Shown here piece by piece: positions 22,191-48,600 of a DNA stretch of 64,000 nt. Source of the stretch: Bryoerythrophyllum caledonicum. Lineage: Eukaryota; Streptophyta; Bryopsida; Pottiales; Pottiaceae. A program made the translations under genes and the position numbers. Position 1 is the stretch's first letter. Each line of letters begins with the position of its first letter. Where the stretch lies: the NCBI GenBank assembly GCA_963971425.1, contig OZ020514.1, positions 18,325,406-18,389,405 of the forward strand, given 5' to 3'. The notes under the pieces were generated by a model, which was not told the DNA's origin, searched no databases, and was given only the letters and a program-made list of their open reading frames with translations.

Positions 22191-23076
22191 TATTTATTAT
22201 ATATAATAAAGATTTATATAATGGTAGTTTTTACTACCATGATATTATAGGTATTGAATTTGCATCATTCATTATTGAATGTATATTTAGTTTGGTAGGT
22301 TTAATATTTATGTATACTATGAAAAATTGAATTACATCTTCTATGTAGAAAAAAATAAGTTGTAGTGCATGTCCATGTATGATAGTTGAAAATTGTACGA
22401 AGATGGTATGGATTTTTAAAGCTTATTTTTCCAATATGACTTATATGATTATCCAAACATAGTGTGACTAATGTGACTAATTCCTAGTTTGAAGGTTAGT
22501 GACATTAGTCACATTGAAAACGTAATGTTTGCAAATCCACTACTTATTTATGCACTTAAAAATCCACTCTAAGTACAACGGTTTCCAAATTAATTATTAA
22601 TTTAAAAGATATTGGAGATATTTATGAATTCATGATATTTAGTTAAAAAGTGGGTTAATGAACCAAGAAGTTTGCATTGAAATATCTACTCCAATGAAGT
22701 CGATGCAATAATGGGGTTTTAAGTATGTGCTCTAAGCCTAAATATAATTGAAAGAAAGAAGATCATAAAGTTTGTAATTTAGTGACATTAAATATATTGT
22801 ATAAAAATTATATGTTGGAAAAATATATCAAAGTATGTAACATGTGGAGTTTTGGTCCTTGTAGTGTGAAAGCCCAAGAGACCGAGTAGAGAGGCCATGA
22901 CCAAAATATTTGGCAAACCCCAAGTCAATCTTAGTTTCTTAAGGGTCTCTCACCTTCTTTAATCATAAAGCCTAGAAGATAATACATTTATGGGAATAAA
23001 AAATTCAAGAAAAAACAAGAAAATGGCCAAAATGCTCATTACACAAAAAATTCCAGCACAAACACTAGCACATCAA
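22191..23076. other. AT-rich intergenic DNA upstream of the reductase gene
   Basis: No gene seen. It contains a 17-bp inverted repeat with one mismatch (GTGACTAATGTGACTAA at 22464 against 22496-22512) that could form a hairpin with a 15-base loop. Confidence 0.6.
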
Positions 23077-23141
23077 AATTTCAGGTAATAAATTTCAGGT
23101 TAAAAATTCCAGGTAATAAATTCCAGGTTAAAAATTTCAGG
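23077..23141 (+). repeat. short tandem repeat of a TTYCAGGTWAWAAA unit, about 4 copies
   Basis: Four spaced units of 16-17 bp built on TTTCAGGT/TTCCAGGT followed by TAATAAA or TAAAAA. It lies about 680 bp before the proposed ATG of the reductase gene. A regulatory role is possible but not shown. Confidence 0.6.
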
Positions 23142-23818
23142 AAAGTAAATTTGCGGCAACGCACCGGGCCCCACCAAAGATGGACGGCAGAGATTGGATC
23201 TTGGCCATCAACAGCCAGATCTTCTCCTAGCCAGTCCTCGATTTCGAGGCTGGCTAGTGACGAGGCTTGGGACAGAGAAGGCATAGGAATCTCTACCCTC
23301 TTTCTGCCGGGTGGCGTGGAAAGGGTGGAGATGCTTCAAGGCCCCTTAGTGTAGTGCTCGCACCTTTCCGCTCTCAGACTTGAGCCTGAGTGTGAACTCG
23401 ATCCAACTACCAGATTTCAAAACGTCTACTCGATTCAACTACCAGATTTGCCAACTCTAATCCCAGCTAACATACAAACACTACTTCGCCTTCGGACCTC
23501 ATTTCTGGTGAAAAACGTGTCATTGACAGCCCCTGGATGGTACTGAAAATCTTACCCTCCATCTGTGCACAATTTGACTTTCGATCGAGTGGGTGATGCT
23601 CTTGCTCTCACAAGAACCCTATAGAACTTGGTCTTTGCACAGGATCAGCGAATAGTCCTTCATTTTCAACAGCACTGATGGTTCTTAATTGTGCCTTGAA
23701 GGCAACATTTTCGTGAATACTCTTTTGGCTTCAACTAGTGAGTATCATATAACAGCAGCGCGAACTGTGAACCCGTGGTAATCACTGAAGTTGGGGGGGT
23801 CTTAGTAATTTGGTAGCC
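23142..23818 (+). other. putative promoter / 5' leader of the reductase gene
   Basis: More GC-rich than its surroundings, without convincing ORFs. A 14-base word (CAACTACCAGATTT) occurs twice near 23400-23460. No clear TATA box was found, and the transcription start cannot be placed. Confidence 0.35.
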
Positions 23819-39363
<15,545 letters not shown>

Positions 39364-40982
39364 AATTCAGGATAAGCCATTCAGAGTGCACTGTTTGACC
39401 TTAAACATCAGGATGGCCCTCTGGTGCCCACAGTATTATACATATATGGTGTTGTATTTGAACATGATAAGGTTGGATAATTGAATGACCTCCATATGAA
39501 AGATGTTAATTAAAGAATTTTCAATCCAATATTAGTAAAATACGTGCATGAAGTTATTGTTCCCAACCAACTTTTAAGGGTTGTCCCTTAAAAGTCATAT
39601 CAATGGCCATGGATTCATTGTGGTCATAGGGATTGTTTTGTTTGTTCAATTTCACACTTAAATTTACAAAAGCAATCATTAGTGTTCATTTTAAAATAAA
39701 ACATTGGAGTTTTCATTTGTAGATTTAAAAAAAAAATATGTTGAAAATACAATCCCATGATAATAGGTAGTAAACTTGCATAAGAATTTAATCAATACTT
39801 ATCAAATCAATAATAGTGAAATTTTTAGTCAAAATTTGACTTAATAGACCTCATACTTCTAGTGTCGATCCCTTTGACTCTCTTGTTGTATGGGGCGCGG
39901 CTTGGTGGGGCGCCGGATAGATTACGAGTGTTGAAGTCGTTGTCCACACAAGCCAACATCAAGGCAAGGCTGGTGGATATGGCCTTGTCTCTCAATAGCT
40001 CATGCCGCGGCTTTATCCCCCTCTCCAAACTGTAGCCAAAGTATTGCAAAGATTGGTACCATATCATATAAAGTATTATAGCATATCATGTAGACAGTAT
40101 AACATACTTAATTTAAATCATCTTATAATGTTGACACACATGTACATGCAATTGAGCAATTAGCCAAGTGCATTGATTGATGGTCGAGAATGGCAAATTT
40201 TTGCTCAAACTTAAAAATTTTAAAAATAAATTCCAAGATTTAAGTCTATTTCTGTACTAAATTTAGAGGATAATCGCATTAAACATTGGCTTCTTTATGA
40301 TCACGTACTTGATACATTTTCTCTATTTGCTAGGATTTTTGAGAGAATACATGATTTCTAATGTAATTCGCAATTTCTACTCCAAATTCACATCATGTAT
40401 CTAAGGTGATTATATATGCATTTCGTATTACTGTAGAATTTTAGGATATCTCTCTACAAATACAATTTATAAGATACACAATATTAAAACACGCAATTCA
40501 CTAAGAAAGTGTGAAGGACTTCAGTGTTTATTATATGCAACAACACACATAATCAAGCTCAACAGTACACTGCAAATAAATACAAAATTCAAAGATATCA
40601 TATTGACCACCCAAAATATAACTGTGAGTCACCTTTCAAAACTGTAGAAGCATCTTCAAATGCATTATACTAACCAATCTCCCACCTTCGAGCATGCCAA
40701 CTCGACTATAGCATAGCTCCAAGGCCTAAAGTTCATCCTCAAGCAAAGTGACTCCTTCCATGTGTCCTATGGCGCTGCCTACTATAGCAGACAATTCATG
40801 ATCACGCACCGGACAATCTTCCGTATCTTCTAGCCTATCAGACACACACTCAACATATCTATAATTGCAAGGCACGTTCTCCCGTGTAAATGATGGTTTA
40901 GGAAGAGATCGATGAACTATTAGAGTGTCGATTTATCTCACCGGTTCCATATATTGAGTGGATTTCACCTATTGTGGTTGAT
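39364..40982. other. intergenic DNA 3' of the reductase gene
   Basis: No supported gene. 39880-40030 and 40690-40900 are GC-richer than the surroundings. The latter gives a broken minus-strand reading (SDRLEDTEDCP, HELSAIVGSAIG) that may be a transposon scrap. No polyadenylation signal could be assigned with confidence. Confidence 0.4.
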
Positions 40983-41274
40983 TGTGGGAAGGCGTTCCCA
41001 CTTGGTTCCGGACACTAGCACTAAATCCCGAAAGAAATTGAAGGAAATAAATAAATTAGGTAGTAAACTCGGTTTTAATAGCATAAATAGGTTCTATGTA
41101 CAAATAAGGTCTCACTACTCAACCGTCATCCTTAAACATGACGGTTCCTACACTTTTCCGGAAATCCGAAAGTCGGAGTTCAGTGGAATCCGGAATCGGT
41201 CGGAACAGTCTGGATGACATCTGGATCCAGAAACGGCATCATGACCTCGATAAGCGTCCGTTCATCGTGCCGGA

Positions 41275-41281
41275 TATAAAA
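41275..41281 (+). promoter_or_regulatory. putative TATA box of ORF X copy C
   Basis: GGATATAAAACGC, about 205 bp before the ATG at 41480. It is followed by a pyrimidine-rich tract (CTCTCCTCTCTACTCTTCTC) and GTGAGGTCAGTGCATGCAGG. It aligns in position with the box in copy B. Confidence 0.5.
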
Positions 41282-41479
41282 CGCGTCTGGCAGAAGAGAG
41301 CGCCCTCATTTTTTGTTTGTCGTTTCTGCGCTCTCTCCTCTCTACTCTTCTCTACCTTTCGTCTTCTGGTTCCTTACTATAGAAGTAGTCTTTAGAAACG
41401 AGGGTTTTTTGTGAGGTCAGTGCATGCAGGTGCTTCTTGAAATATTGCGCGGCGCAAACAGACCAAGAGGTAGGGCCGG

Positions 41480-41805
41480 ATGGAACGGAAGAAGGGCAAG
41501 ACTCCAGCCGCCGGAACTCTAATACTCCAGAAGGTGGCTCCAGAATTACCTACTTCCAAGGGTGAGATGAGGATTCTGGAGAGCTACTTGGAGGTAATGG
41601 GTTGCAACGGCCTGTGGGGGACACCGTAGGCTTTCTGGAGTAAAGCTATGATGACGGAGCTTGTGGAGTAGTCGCTGAACGAGTACGACGCCCACATCAG
41701 GGCTCATCCGGAAGAATGGACCACAACAACATGGAGGGAAACCTACAGCTTCTGGGCAGGAGGAGGTGAAGGTGGCCGAGCGCAACGACTTCATCCTAAA
41801 GGGGG
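41480..41805 (+). pseudogene. ORF X protein, copy C, N-terminal remnant
   Basis: Reads MERKKGKTPAAGTLILQKV, then YLEVMGCNGL and AHIRAHPEEW, W-x-x-TYSFWAGG and, after a one-base shift, KVAERNDF. Two in-frame stops (after GTP and after ELVE). It keeps the same landmark residues as copies A and B. Confidence 0.55.
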
Positions 41806-42330
41806 AAACACCATATTTGTTACATTGGGAGATTTAGCAACTCTCAAATTGACACATGTAGGACATAAGAGCTAAAGAGCACATCTAAATTCTACACTAT
41901 GGGGGATATGAGTTTCCATTAAATTGGAAGGTAATGTTCACTACAAAAATCCCTAGAAAAATAAGTACTTCGGATAACATTACATTACAAATCTAATTAT
42001 AATATTGAAAAGAAGAACACATTAGTCGACACTTTTTTTATACCACATGTGTTCATTGAATATGAATAGCTTAATATTCACACTGAAGCCTTAGAAGTTA
42101 CAAAATTCTCTCCAAGCTACTAACCTTGATTAACACCATGCTCCAAGTTTAGCTAAACGTGAGCTAAATGACGAACAAATAGCCACTTCTAAGAGAATTA
42201 GCTAAACATATTCTAAAACTATATTTAAATTCAAAAGAATTTCAGTTCACCTTCTAGAATACATGGCTAAAAAAATAAGTGGCGAGTTTCAAATGATGGT
42301 GTTGAGAAGTGGAAAAAAAGTTGCACACAC

Positions 42331-42495
42331 ATTAGCTCTCTTCGAGCTAAAGTGTATCCATCACTTAGAGGTGCAATGAACTGAAAAGTTAGATCCACAT
42401 ACTTTAGCTCCACTTGACCTAAAGTACGCACCATTACTAAGTGCAGTGAACTGAAAAGAAGATTTGCTCACACTTTAGTTTCACTAGAGCTAAAG
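42331..42495. repeat. left subterminal array, about 70-bp period
   Basis: Three palindromes (starting about 42331, 42401, 42471) each carry TTTAGCTC-like and GAGCTAAAG-like halves, with conserved spacer words such as GTGCAATGAACTGAAAAG. Further half-sites lie at 42151-42205. A homologous array is at 48290-48500. Confidence 0.75.
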
Positions 42496-42963
42496 TGTGC
42501 ACCAACATTTACTTTCTATCATTCACCATGAAGGCAATTACTGGTATTATTGGTTTTCAAGATTAGAGGCAATTTACCACATTGTTAAAAAAAAAAAACA
42601 TAAACATACTGCAGATTATCATTGATACGCAAAAACATGGAGAGTATATTTCTTAGCAATCATTGGCATTAGATATAGCCATACAGAGTGTAATCAAATA
42701 CAAATATCTATAACCTCAGCACCAATAGATCTAACCATACTACATGAAGTATCACGCATGAGAGTCCAAAATCTAAGAAAAGGAAAGTTCATTTACCTAG
42801 TCTATTACGATTCAGACCTGGCAAGTGCTTCCAAGGAGGCCTTGATAATCACTACTTGCCCCCTCGGAATTTTTGTAGTTGAATCTTGTACATGACCTCC
42901 ATCCCTCTTTCAAGACCTAGGTTTCCATGCTGACAAGATAGAATCGGTACTCTCCTACCTTAT

Positions 42964-45650
42964 GGCTATCTCCTTTTCAACTGTCCAGCGAAGGTTGCAA
43001 TTTGTATCCCAATCTTTAAAGAACTTCAGAACATCCCAATTGCGCGATATAGAGCGGAAGAATTGGATACGAACGGTGTTTGGCATATCCGGGTTAGAGT
43101 TAGGATCTGAAGTTGCTTCAGCAATCCAAAATGGGCGCTCGTCTCTATCACAAGGCTACAATGCAACAAAATAGCCAGCAAAAAGATCACGACCAACTCT
43201 AAAAGAAGGAGGAGGACGATTGCGCCTCCAGCGAACAAAGTCCTCATCTTCACCGTACTCCTTGCGTACCTCACCCTCCGCTGAGAACTCATCTTCAACG
43301 GCATGGGCGATTTGCGTCGTTGCCCAAAAGTCGTCTTCCAATGATACTAGCGTATCCATTGGAAGAGTCAGAGCATCTCTAACGTCGCGCCAATAATACG
43401 ATAGCAACTCAAAACGTGACCTGGCTTCAACAGACTCCTGCGATGATTGCTCCCATTGATCGACGAATCTTGAATGTTCCTTCACCACCTCAAGGAGATG
43501 CCGCATTGTAGAAGGCTTCAATGCATCAGGTTCTTTGCGAGGCCATTAAGTTCTTTCTTCAGAATCCTTCTTTAATATTTTAATGCCACTACCTTCTCCT
43601 CCCTTAGAAGCCAATCCTCATCATGACAAAGGATTTTATACTTTATTGTTGGACAACCACTTGAGTTCACATAAAACTTGAACTGATGAGCCTTCCTATG
43701 ACCCTGCAAAGCTTCATCACCGTCCGCAATCATATCCCCAATGAACTTCTTAAAGTCAGGAACCTCTTGGATGAGATGCGGGGTTGTGGGAACACTCTCA
43801 TTTTTCATGAACAACCTCATGAGCAAAGGAATGGTTGGAAAACTCTCCTTCCTGAGTGTCATTCTCCAAAGTCTAAATAATGCATCTATGTCATCATGTG
43901 TGTGACCAACTAGCATGAAATTAACATATACCTTGCGGAAGATTCGTTTTGTAACAAGGAGGGACCAAATTTTTTTTAAATCATTTTTGTTATCATCAAC
44001 AGCATTGTCCATTTGCACGTTCAATATTGGAGGCAAGGCCTTCCAGGAACTGAGATATCAGGAATCTGCCCTAATGGATCCAAACACATCTGTGCACCCT
44101 GTAATACGGCCGCATATAATGGATGAGAACTAGATTCTGGAAAGAGTTGACTCGACGATGATTTCGGAGGCGCCTCCAGGTCACGCAATAGTTTTGCAAA
44201 CGACCCGACCGTGTTACTGGCATCATGGGAGTATAAATCAAGGCCAAAATGGGAGTAAAGATCGTCCACATGAGCATGGACAAGCATGCCTCTGACTGCA
44301 AGAGGCAACTTCAAAAGCCCATCTAAGTGCTTTGTTTTATGTGAAAAAATTGGGGAGGTGACCTTTGAGTGATCCATCTTATCATGCATGATGGTTAGAA
44401 CCTCCTGGGGCGACGGTTGTAATTAAAATCGGTTCAAGTAGTACAAGTTCCGATGTGCGAAAGCAGAATCGATGTGGACCTACATCTTCTTTTGCCATAG
44501 CAATGATGCTTGTGCTCTAGGTTGAGTAAGCTTCTTCTGATCCTGGTATTTGTCACACGTAGAACAACGGGCAAAGTTGTCCCCACCTTTCTTGGCATAG
44601 TACTCAAGGAAGCTCACTCGCCGAATCTTACTCAAGTTTGAGGTTGAGATTGGCGGCAATGCACAGTCAACGAGGTGATCATCAAAAAGCGGTGTCTGAT
44701 CCTTCCACTTAAAACTTCCAGGGAGGACCTTTGCTAGAGCCTTCTTGCTAGATGGGAGAACACGAGACTTGTTTGGCATGTGGTTCGCATGTCTATCGAG
44801 GATGGCTCCAAGAGCGGCAGTAGCCACAACTGTATGACTTCTAGGCTTACGCAAACTAGTATTCCTGTGGTGTTGAGCCGCATGACCAGCGTCAACGCCG
44901 TTTGCATTTCTATAGAAAGTATTGGAACTTACACCCATGATTTTCATCCAGACATGGGCACAAACGTCCACACTGTCTAGAGTCACAACCTTCCTACCCG
45001 CAGCGTTTCTAAGAAATTGTCCGTGAACGTCGAGTTTGATATGATTTCAAAACTCCACGGTGGTCGCACTATACAAGCACGTCTAGAGGAATTTTATTTT
45101 GTCTCTAGGATAGTATTGGACACAGTTTTGAATGCAACAACTACTGCTTGCAACTGCGTTAATGGAATGTGGGGTCATGAAGAATTGAGCATTCCTAGGT
45201 ACTGTTGGATGTGTCTTCCTAGAGGAATTGTTGGACAAACGGGTGCTTCCACCTAGAGGTTTGTTACGCTCAACCAACCAGACATTGTAAACGTCCCTAA
45301 GGCAATGATGGAAGAGACTCATACCGTTTAAAAGGACTTGTTGAATTGGCCAGGACTTAAACGAGTACCTCTATTCATCACAAGCTTCCTCCTCAATAAA
45401 AGTAATGGACACCTATATTACAACATTTGAATCGCAAAGAGGACCTGAAGAACCTAGAATTGCACTGGATCAGACATTGCGAATCAACCCCTCTGCAACG
45501 CGAACACCCGAACCATTGTAAAGCAAAACAGTCATCCCGACCCGGAGACGGCGAGGAATAACATCAAACTCAAGACGGTTTGGGTTTACGGGAGCGTCAA
45601 CATGAACATCATCGTCCACCGAGGACGATATCTCGCATTCCAATGAGATA
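42964..45650 (-). pseudogene. DUF7869-type transposon protein, broken
   Basis: Minus strand. From about 45650 to 44021 one frame continues through several stops. A segment ending in a SWP motif (GVRVAEGLIRNV ... SWPIQQVL) comes first, then a Cys-containing N-terminal part (CCIQNCVQYYPRDKIKFL). Next is VCAHVWMKIMGVSSNTFYR, then FARCSTCDKYQ, and MHDKMDHSKVTSPIF. After a frameshift near 44040 comes the diagnostic block QMDNAVDDNKN, then VGHTHDDIDALF. A further shift leads to 43521-43156 and finally PFWIAEA and W-D-x-x-x-F-F-K-D-W-D near 43150-42964. Order and motifs (DN...NKN, VGHTH.DID) fit DUF7869-family proteins, which I believe are transposase-like. Catalysis is not demonstrated. It is clearly non-functional here. 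Confidence 0.65.
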
Positions 45651-45730
45651 AATATTAGTTTATCCTTCTAATCAGTATGGGTGAATACCCTGTAGGAATG
45701 GAAATCAATGAAGAAGCTTATGAAGAGGGT

Positions 45731-46131
45731 AATTTAGCTCGAATCGAGGTAAGGTCTGGCGCTTAAAAAAAAGGACTTGCATTTAACTGAATTGACATTA
45801 TAGAACAAACAAATTTAGCTCGACTGGAGGTAAACTCAAGTAGTATCAATCGACAAGAATGCAATTTCATTTCAACGCTTTTAATGCGAATATGAAATAA
45901 TCACACCCTTGACAATGACAATTTAGCTCGACCTGAGCTAAAATGTTGAACTTAAAATGGTATGACAATGTAGCTCGAGTTGAGGTAATCTGACGTAGAA
46001 AATAAGGTATGACAGTTTAGCTCAATTCGAGCTAAACAATCGAATTTATTATGGAACAATAGTTTAGCTCAAGTCGAGCTAAACTGTCGTTGATAATAAG
46101 GTCTGGCACTTTAGCTCGATTCAAGCTAAAA
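45731..46131. repeat. right array of seven TTTAGCTC / GAGCTAAA palindromes
   Basis: Palindromes begin at about 45731, 45812, 45921, 45967, 46015, 46062 and 46109. The last four are spaced 46-48 bp and share AATAAGGT-TGACA-like spacer words. Some right halves are damaged (GAGGTAAA). The layout suggests binding sites of the element's own protein. Confidence 0.8.
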
Positions 46132-46315
46132 TGTCCTTCCGTGATTATCCCGTCATTTATGGGCATAATATGGACAAACGCTTTAGCCTATGAATTTGCC
46201 TTTCTGTATGCTAGAACCCAAATCTTTGCGTTAGTCATCGAGATAGTCGCAATAGTGCTTCTAAATCACATTAGCAACTGGAACTAGAGCAATAAGCATC
46301 ACTGTCACATCCTAA

Positions 46316-46504
46316 TTGCTAGAATACACGGAGAATGCAAGAAGTATACTTTGTGTACCTTATGAAGTAGACAACCGGTGCGTTGTTGCCTCGCATAAGC
46401 GCCCTGCTCAACCGTGCCCAACCTATAAACGTTGCCCTCGTCAACCTCCCCCAATTGTACCACCTCCAAGCTTCCCACCCACCACACTTGCACACCAACC
46501 AAAC
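46316..46504 (+). pseudogene. possible zinc-finger fragment
   Basis: Open frame with ASHKRPAQPCPTYKRCPRQP. It resembles ASHKRSKCPTYKRRRP in the minus-strand ORF at 58.4 kb, which is a C2HC finger. The CxxC half is not clear here. Probably a transposon scrap. Confidence 0.25.
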
Positions 46505-46747
46505 TGAGAAGGAAAGAAAAGAAGAAATTTGGCAAGGTTCGCCGAGATCAGTCACGGACACACGACCGTTTCAATTGTAGGCTACGATTTCAGAATTGGC
46601 GGGATGAAACTTTTCCACAGCTCTTTAAAAGGTGCAAATTTGAAATCTTGGCGGGAAACTGAATCTACTATTTCCCGGTCGACTAAATTAGGAAGAGTAC
46701 ATCCCTTGAATATACTCGCACATGCCACCAGTATACACATAATTTTG

Positions 46748-46840
46748 GGATTAAGGGTTAGGGTCACGCTCAGGGTTAGGGTTAGGATTTAGGGTCTAAG
46801 GTTTAGAGCTTAAGTTTAGGGTTTAATGTTTAGGGTCCTT
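46748..46840 (+). repeat. degenerate interstitial telomere-like repeat
   Basis: Consecutive GGGTTAG, TTTAGGG and TTAGGG variants, including AGGGTTAGGGTTAGGATTTA and GTTTAGGGTTTAATGTTTAG. The plant-type TTTAGGG unit is recognisable but mutated. Confidence 0.7.
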
Positions 46841-48144
46841 GGATTTAGGTAATACCTTTGTGATGATATCTCATTGTAATTCACTAAAACTTTGAGTATT
46901 CCGGATATTGACAATACAACTAAGGTTTAGAAAATGTAGAGAAGATATTGAGATGATTAAAATGAATTTGTATTACAATCCAAATATAACTCATCTATAA
47001 AGTTGAAAGCAAAGTTCTTGACAAATGAGTTGCATTAAAAAAAACAAATTGTATGTACACGTATATTTTGAGCAAAAAAATATGAACTCAAACATGCTTT
47101 TGGACATCATTTCTTTGGGGTTTTTAAAAAGTGCATAATGTTATTATTTTGTGATAATTTTAGAATGTTCATTCTTTTGCAAGAATCCCTAATGTCCCCA
47201 TGGTCTGGATTTGGAATTGAAATTGGTTACTATCCACTAAGTACTCAAAGATTGAAAATGTGCGAAAACTAATAGTTGGATTAAAATATTTTATTCTCGA
47301 GTTTACATTTTATTATCATGAGTTTACTCGGTGACAATCTAAGCATGACTTGAATGATGTACGAATGATTGACAATACACAATATATCTCATGTTTTGAT
47401 GTGAAATTAAACACTCCGTCATTTGTAAAACATAGAAAGTGGAACAATATTAAAAGATATTAAACAAAAAATGGAATGACCTCCTCATGACAAAATAAGG
47501 AAAATCAAAATATAAAATATAACTAATACAAAGAAGAAACATACACTTAGTGCATCAAGCATAATTTAATGTTCATAATGTAAGTAATTTTGGATTTGTT
47601 TATACATGCAATAAAAGGATAATTTGTTTTTGAGCACGTTCCAGTGGTTGCAAATTATATTTTAAATTCTCAAAATTTTGTAGAAGGATGATAGAGGACA
47701 TGAGGCATATTATTAAGTAATCTATTTTCTCATTGTACGTCTTCTATAAAAGTTATGCTAGCCAAAAGAGAAACTTCTCGATTGCCGGCACGTCGAGCAA
47801 CTTAAAAACCTTTTGCTATGACACGCTATGGAATGTGATATTTTCAATACATAGAAAGTAATATTATAACGTTTGATATTGCGGAAAAACATTTTCTTTT
47901 TCTAGTGAAAAATAAGATTACATCCCAAGTCATACATTTTCACACATTGTCACATATTATCGATTTACGGTACCAAGAATACTTAGACTTTATATTCTAG
48001 TGAAAATTAACATTATATCGCAAGTCATACATTCTCACACATTGTCACATATTTCTAGTTTAGGGTACCAAGAATACTTAGACTTCATATCCACTTAAGA
48101 CTAGGAGATCGTCATATTTTTTTGCTTTTCAATATTATTATTGG
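46841..48144. other. AT-rich DNA with a relic of the TTAA-type MITE family
   Basis: No gene. Two similar stretches (about 47920-47985 and 48005-48085) contain CATTTTCACACATTGTCACA and GGTACCAAGAATACTTAGAC. These words are part of the MITE interior, so this is probably a tandemly rearranged relic without ends. Confidence 0.45.
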
Positions 48145-48515
48145 AGATTTAGGTAAACATATTTTAAAAAACTTTTTAAGATACAAAAGATTTCTAGTTC
48201 ACCTTGTGGAATACCTAACCATAAAGAGAAGTAGTGAGTTTAAAATGATGGTTTTAGGAAGTGGAAATACACATTGCACACACATCAGCTTGGTTTTTAG
48301 CAGAGTTCTACCCCATCACTACGTGCAATGAACTAATAGGAGTGTGTGCACACACTTTAGCTTTAGTAGAGCTAAAGTATGCTCCATCACTAGGTGCAGT
48401 GAGCTAAAAAGAACATATGTGCACTTTAGCTCCACTAGAGCTAAATTGTGCACCATCACTAAATGGAGTGGATTAGAAAGCAAAAATGCACTCTTTAGCT
48501 CCACTACACACAAGA
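48145..48515. repeat. second copy of the 70-bp subterminal array
   Basis: Aligns with 42200-42515 in the same orientation: TTCACCTT-TGGAATAC, then GAAGTGGAAA, then palindromes at about 48354 and 48423 and a partial one at 48491. No DUF7869 ORF follows, so it is a deleted or solo end of a related element. Confidence 0.7.
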
Positions 48516-48553
48516 TAGCTTCTAGTGTAGTGGACACTATATACAAACCCATG

Positions 48554-48580
48554 CACTTATTGTAAAATTTACAATAAGTG
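48554..48580. repeat. perfect 13-bp-arm palindrome
   Basis: CACTTATTGTAAA and its complement are separated by a single A. It is followed by TAGTG, so it might mark a CACTA-like end. Confidence 0.7.
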
Positions 48581-48600
48581 TAGTGACAAAACTATATTAC

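Larger units (their letters stand above)
40983..41810 (+). mobile_element. ORF X unit, copy C, 3'-truncated
   Basis: Starts at hairpin TGTGGGAAGGCGTTCCCAC (40983-41001), followed by TTGGTTCCGGA, the counterpart of TGGTGCCGGA in the other copies. It continues through a leader like that of copy B with a TATA-like box and ends abruptly around 41810 in the N-terminal third of ORF X. Its left flank is unrelated to the left flanks of the other copies. Confidence 0.6.
41939..46135 (-). mobile_element. DNA transposon with DUF7869-type protein and CACTA-like left tip, decayed
   Basis: The left tip CACTACAAAAATCC is like the ends of plant CACTA elements. Inside it, palindromes of the form CTTTAGCT...GAGCTAAAG recur every 70 bp. 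A minus-strand ORF of the DUF7869 family occupies the middle. At the other side, seven palindromes TTTAGCTC...GAGCTAAA lie between 45731 and 46131. The same short palindrome at both ends brackets the ORF, which is why I treat this as one element. The matching right tip (...TAGTG) was not found, so the right boundary is open or lost. Confidence 0.55.

Noticed and set aside
42964..45322. Plus-strand open frames over the DUF7869 region
   Set aside because: They are antisense shadows; only the minus strand shows ordered family motifs.
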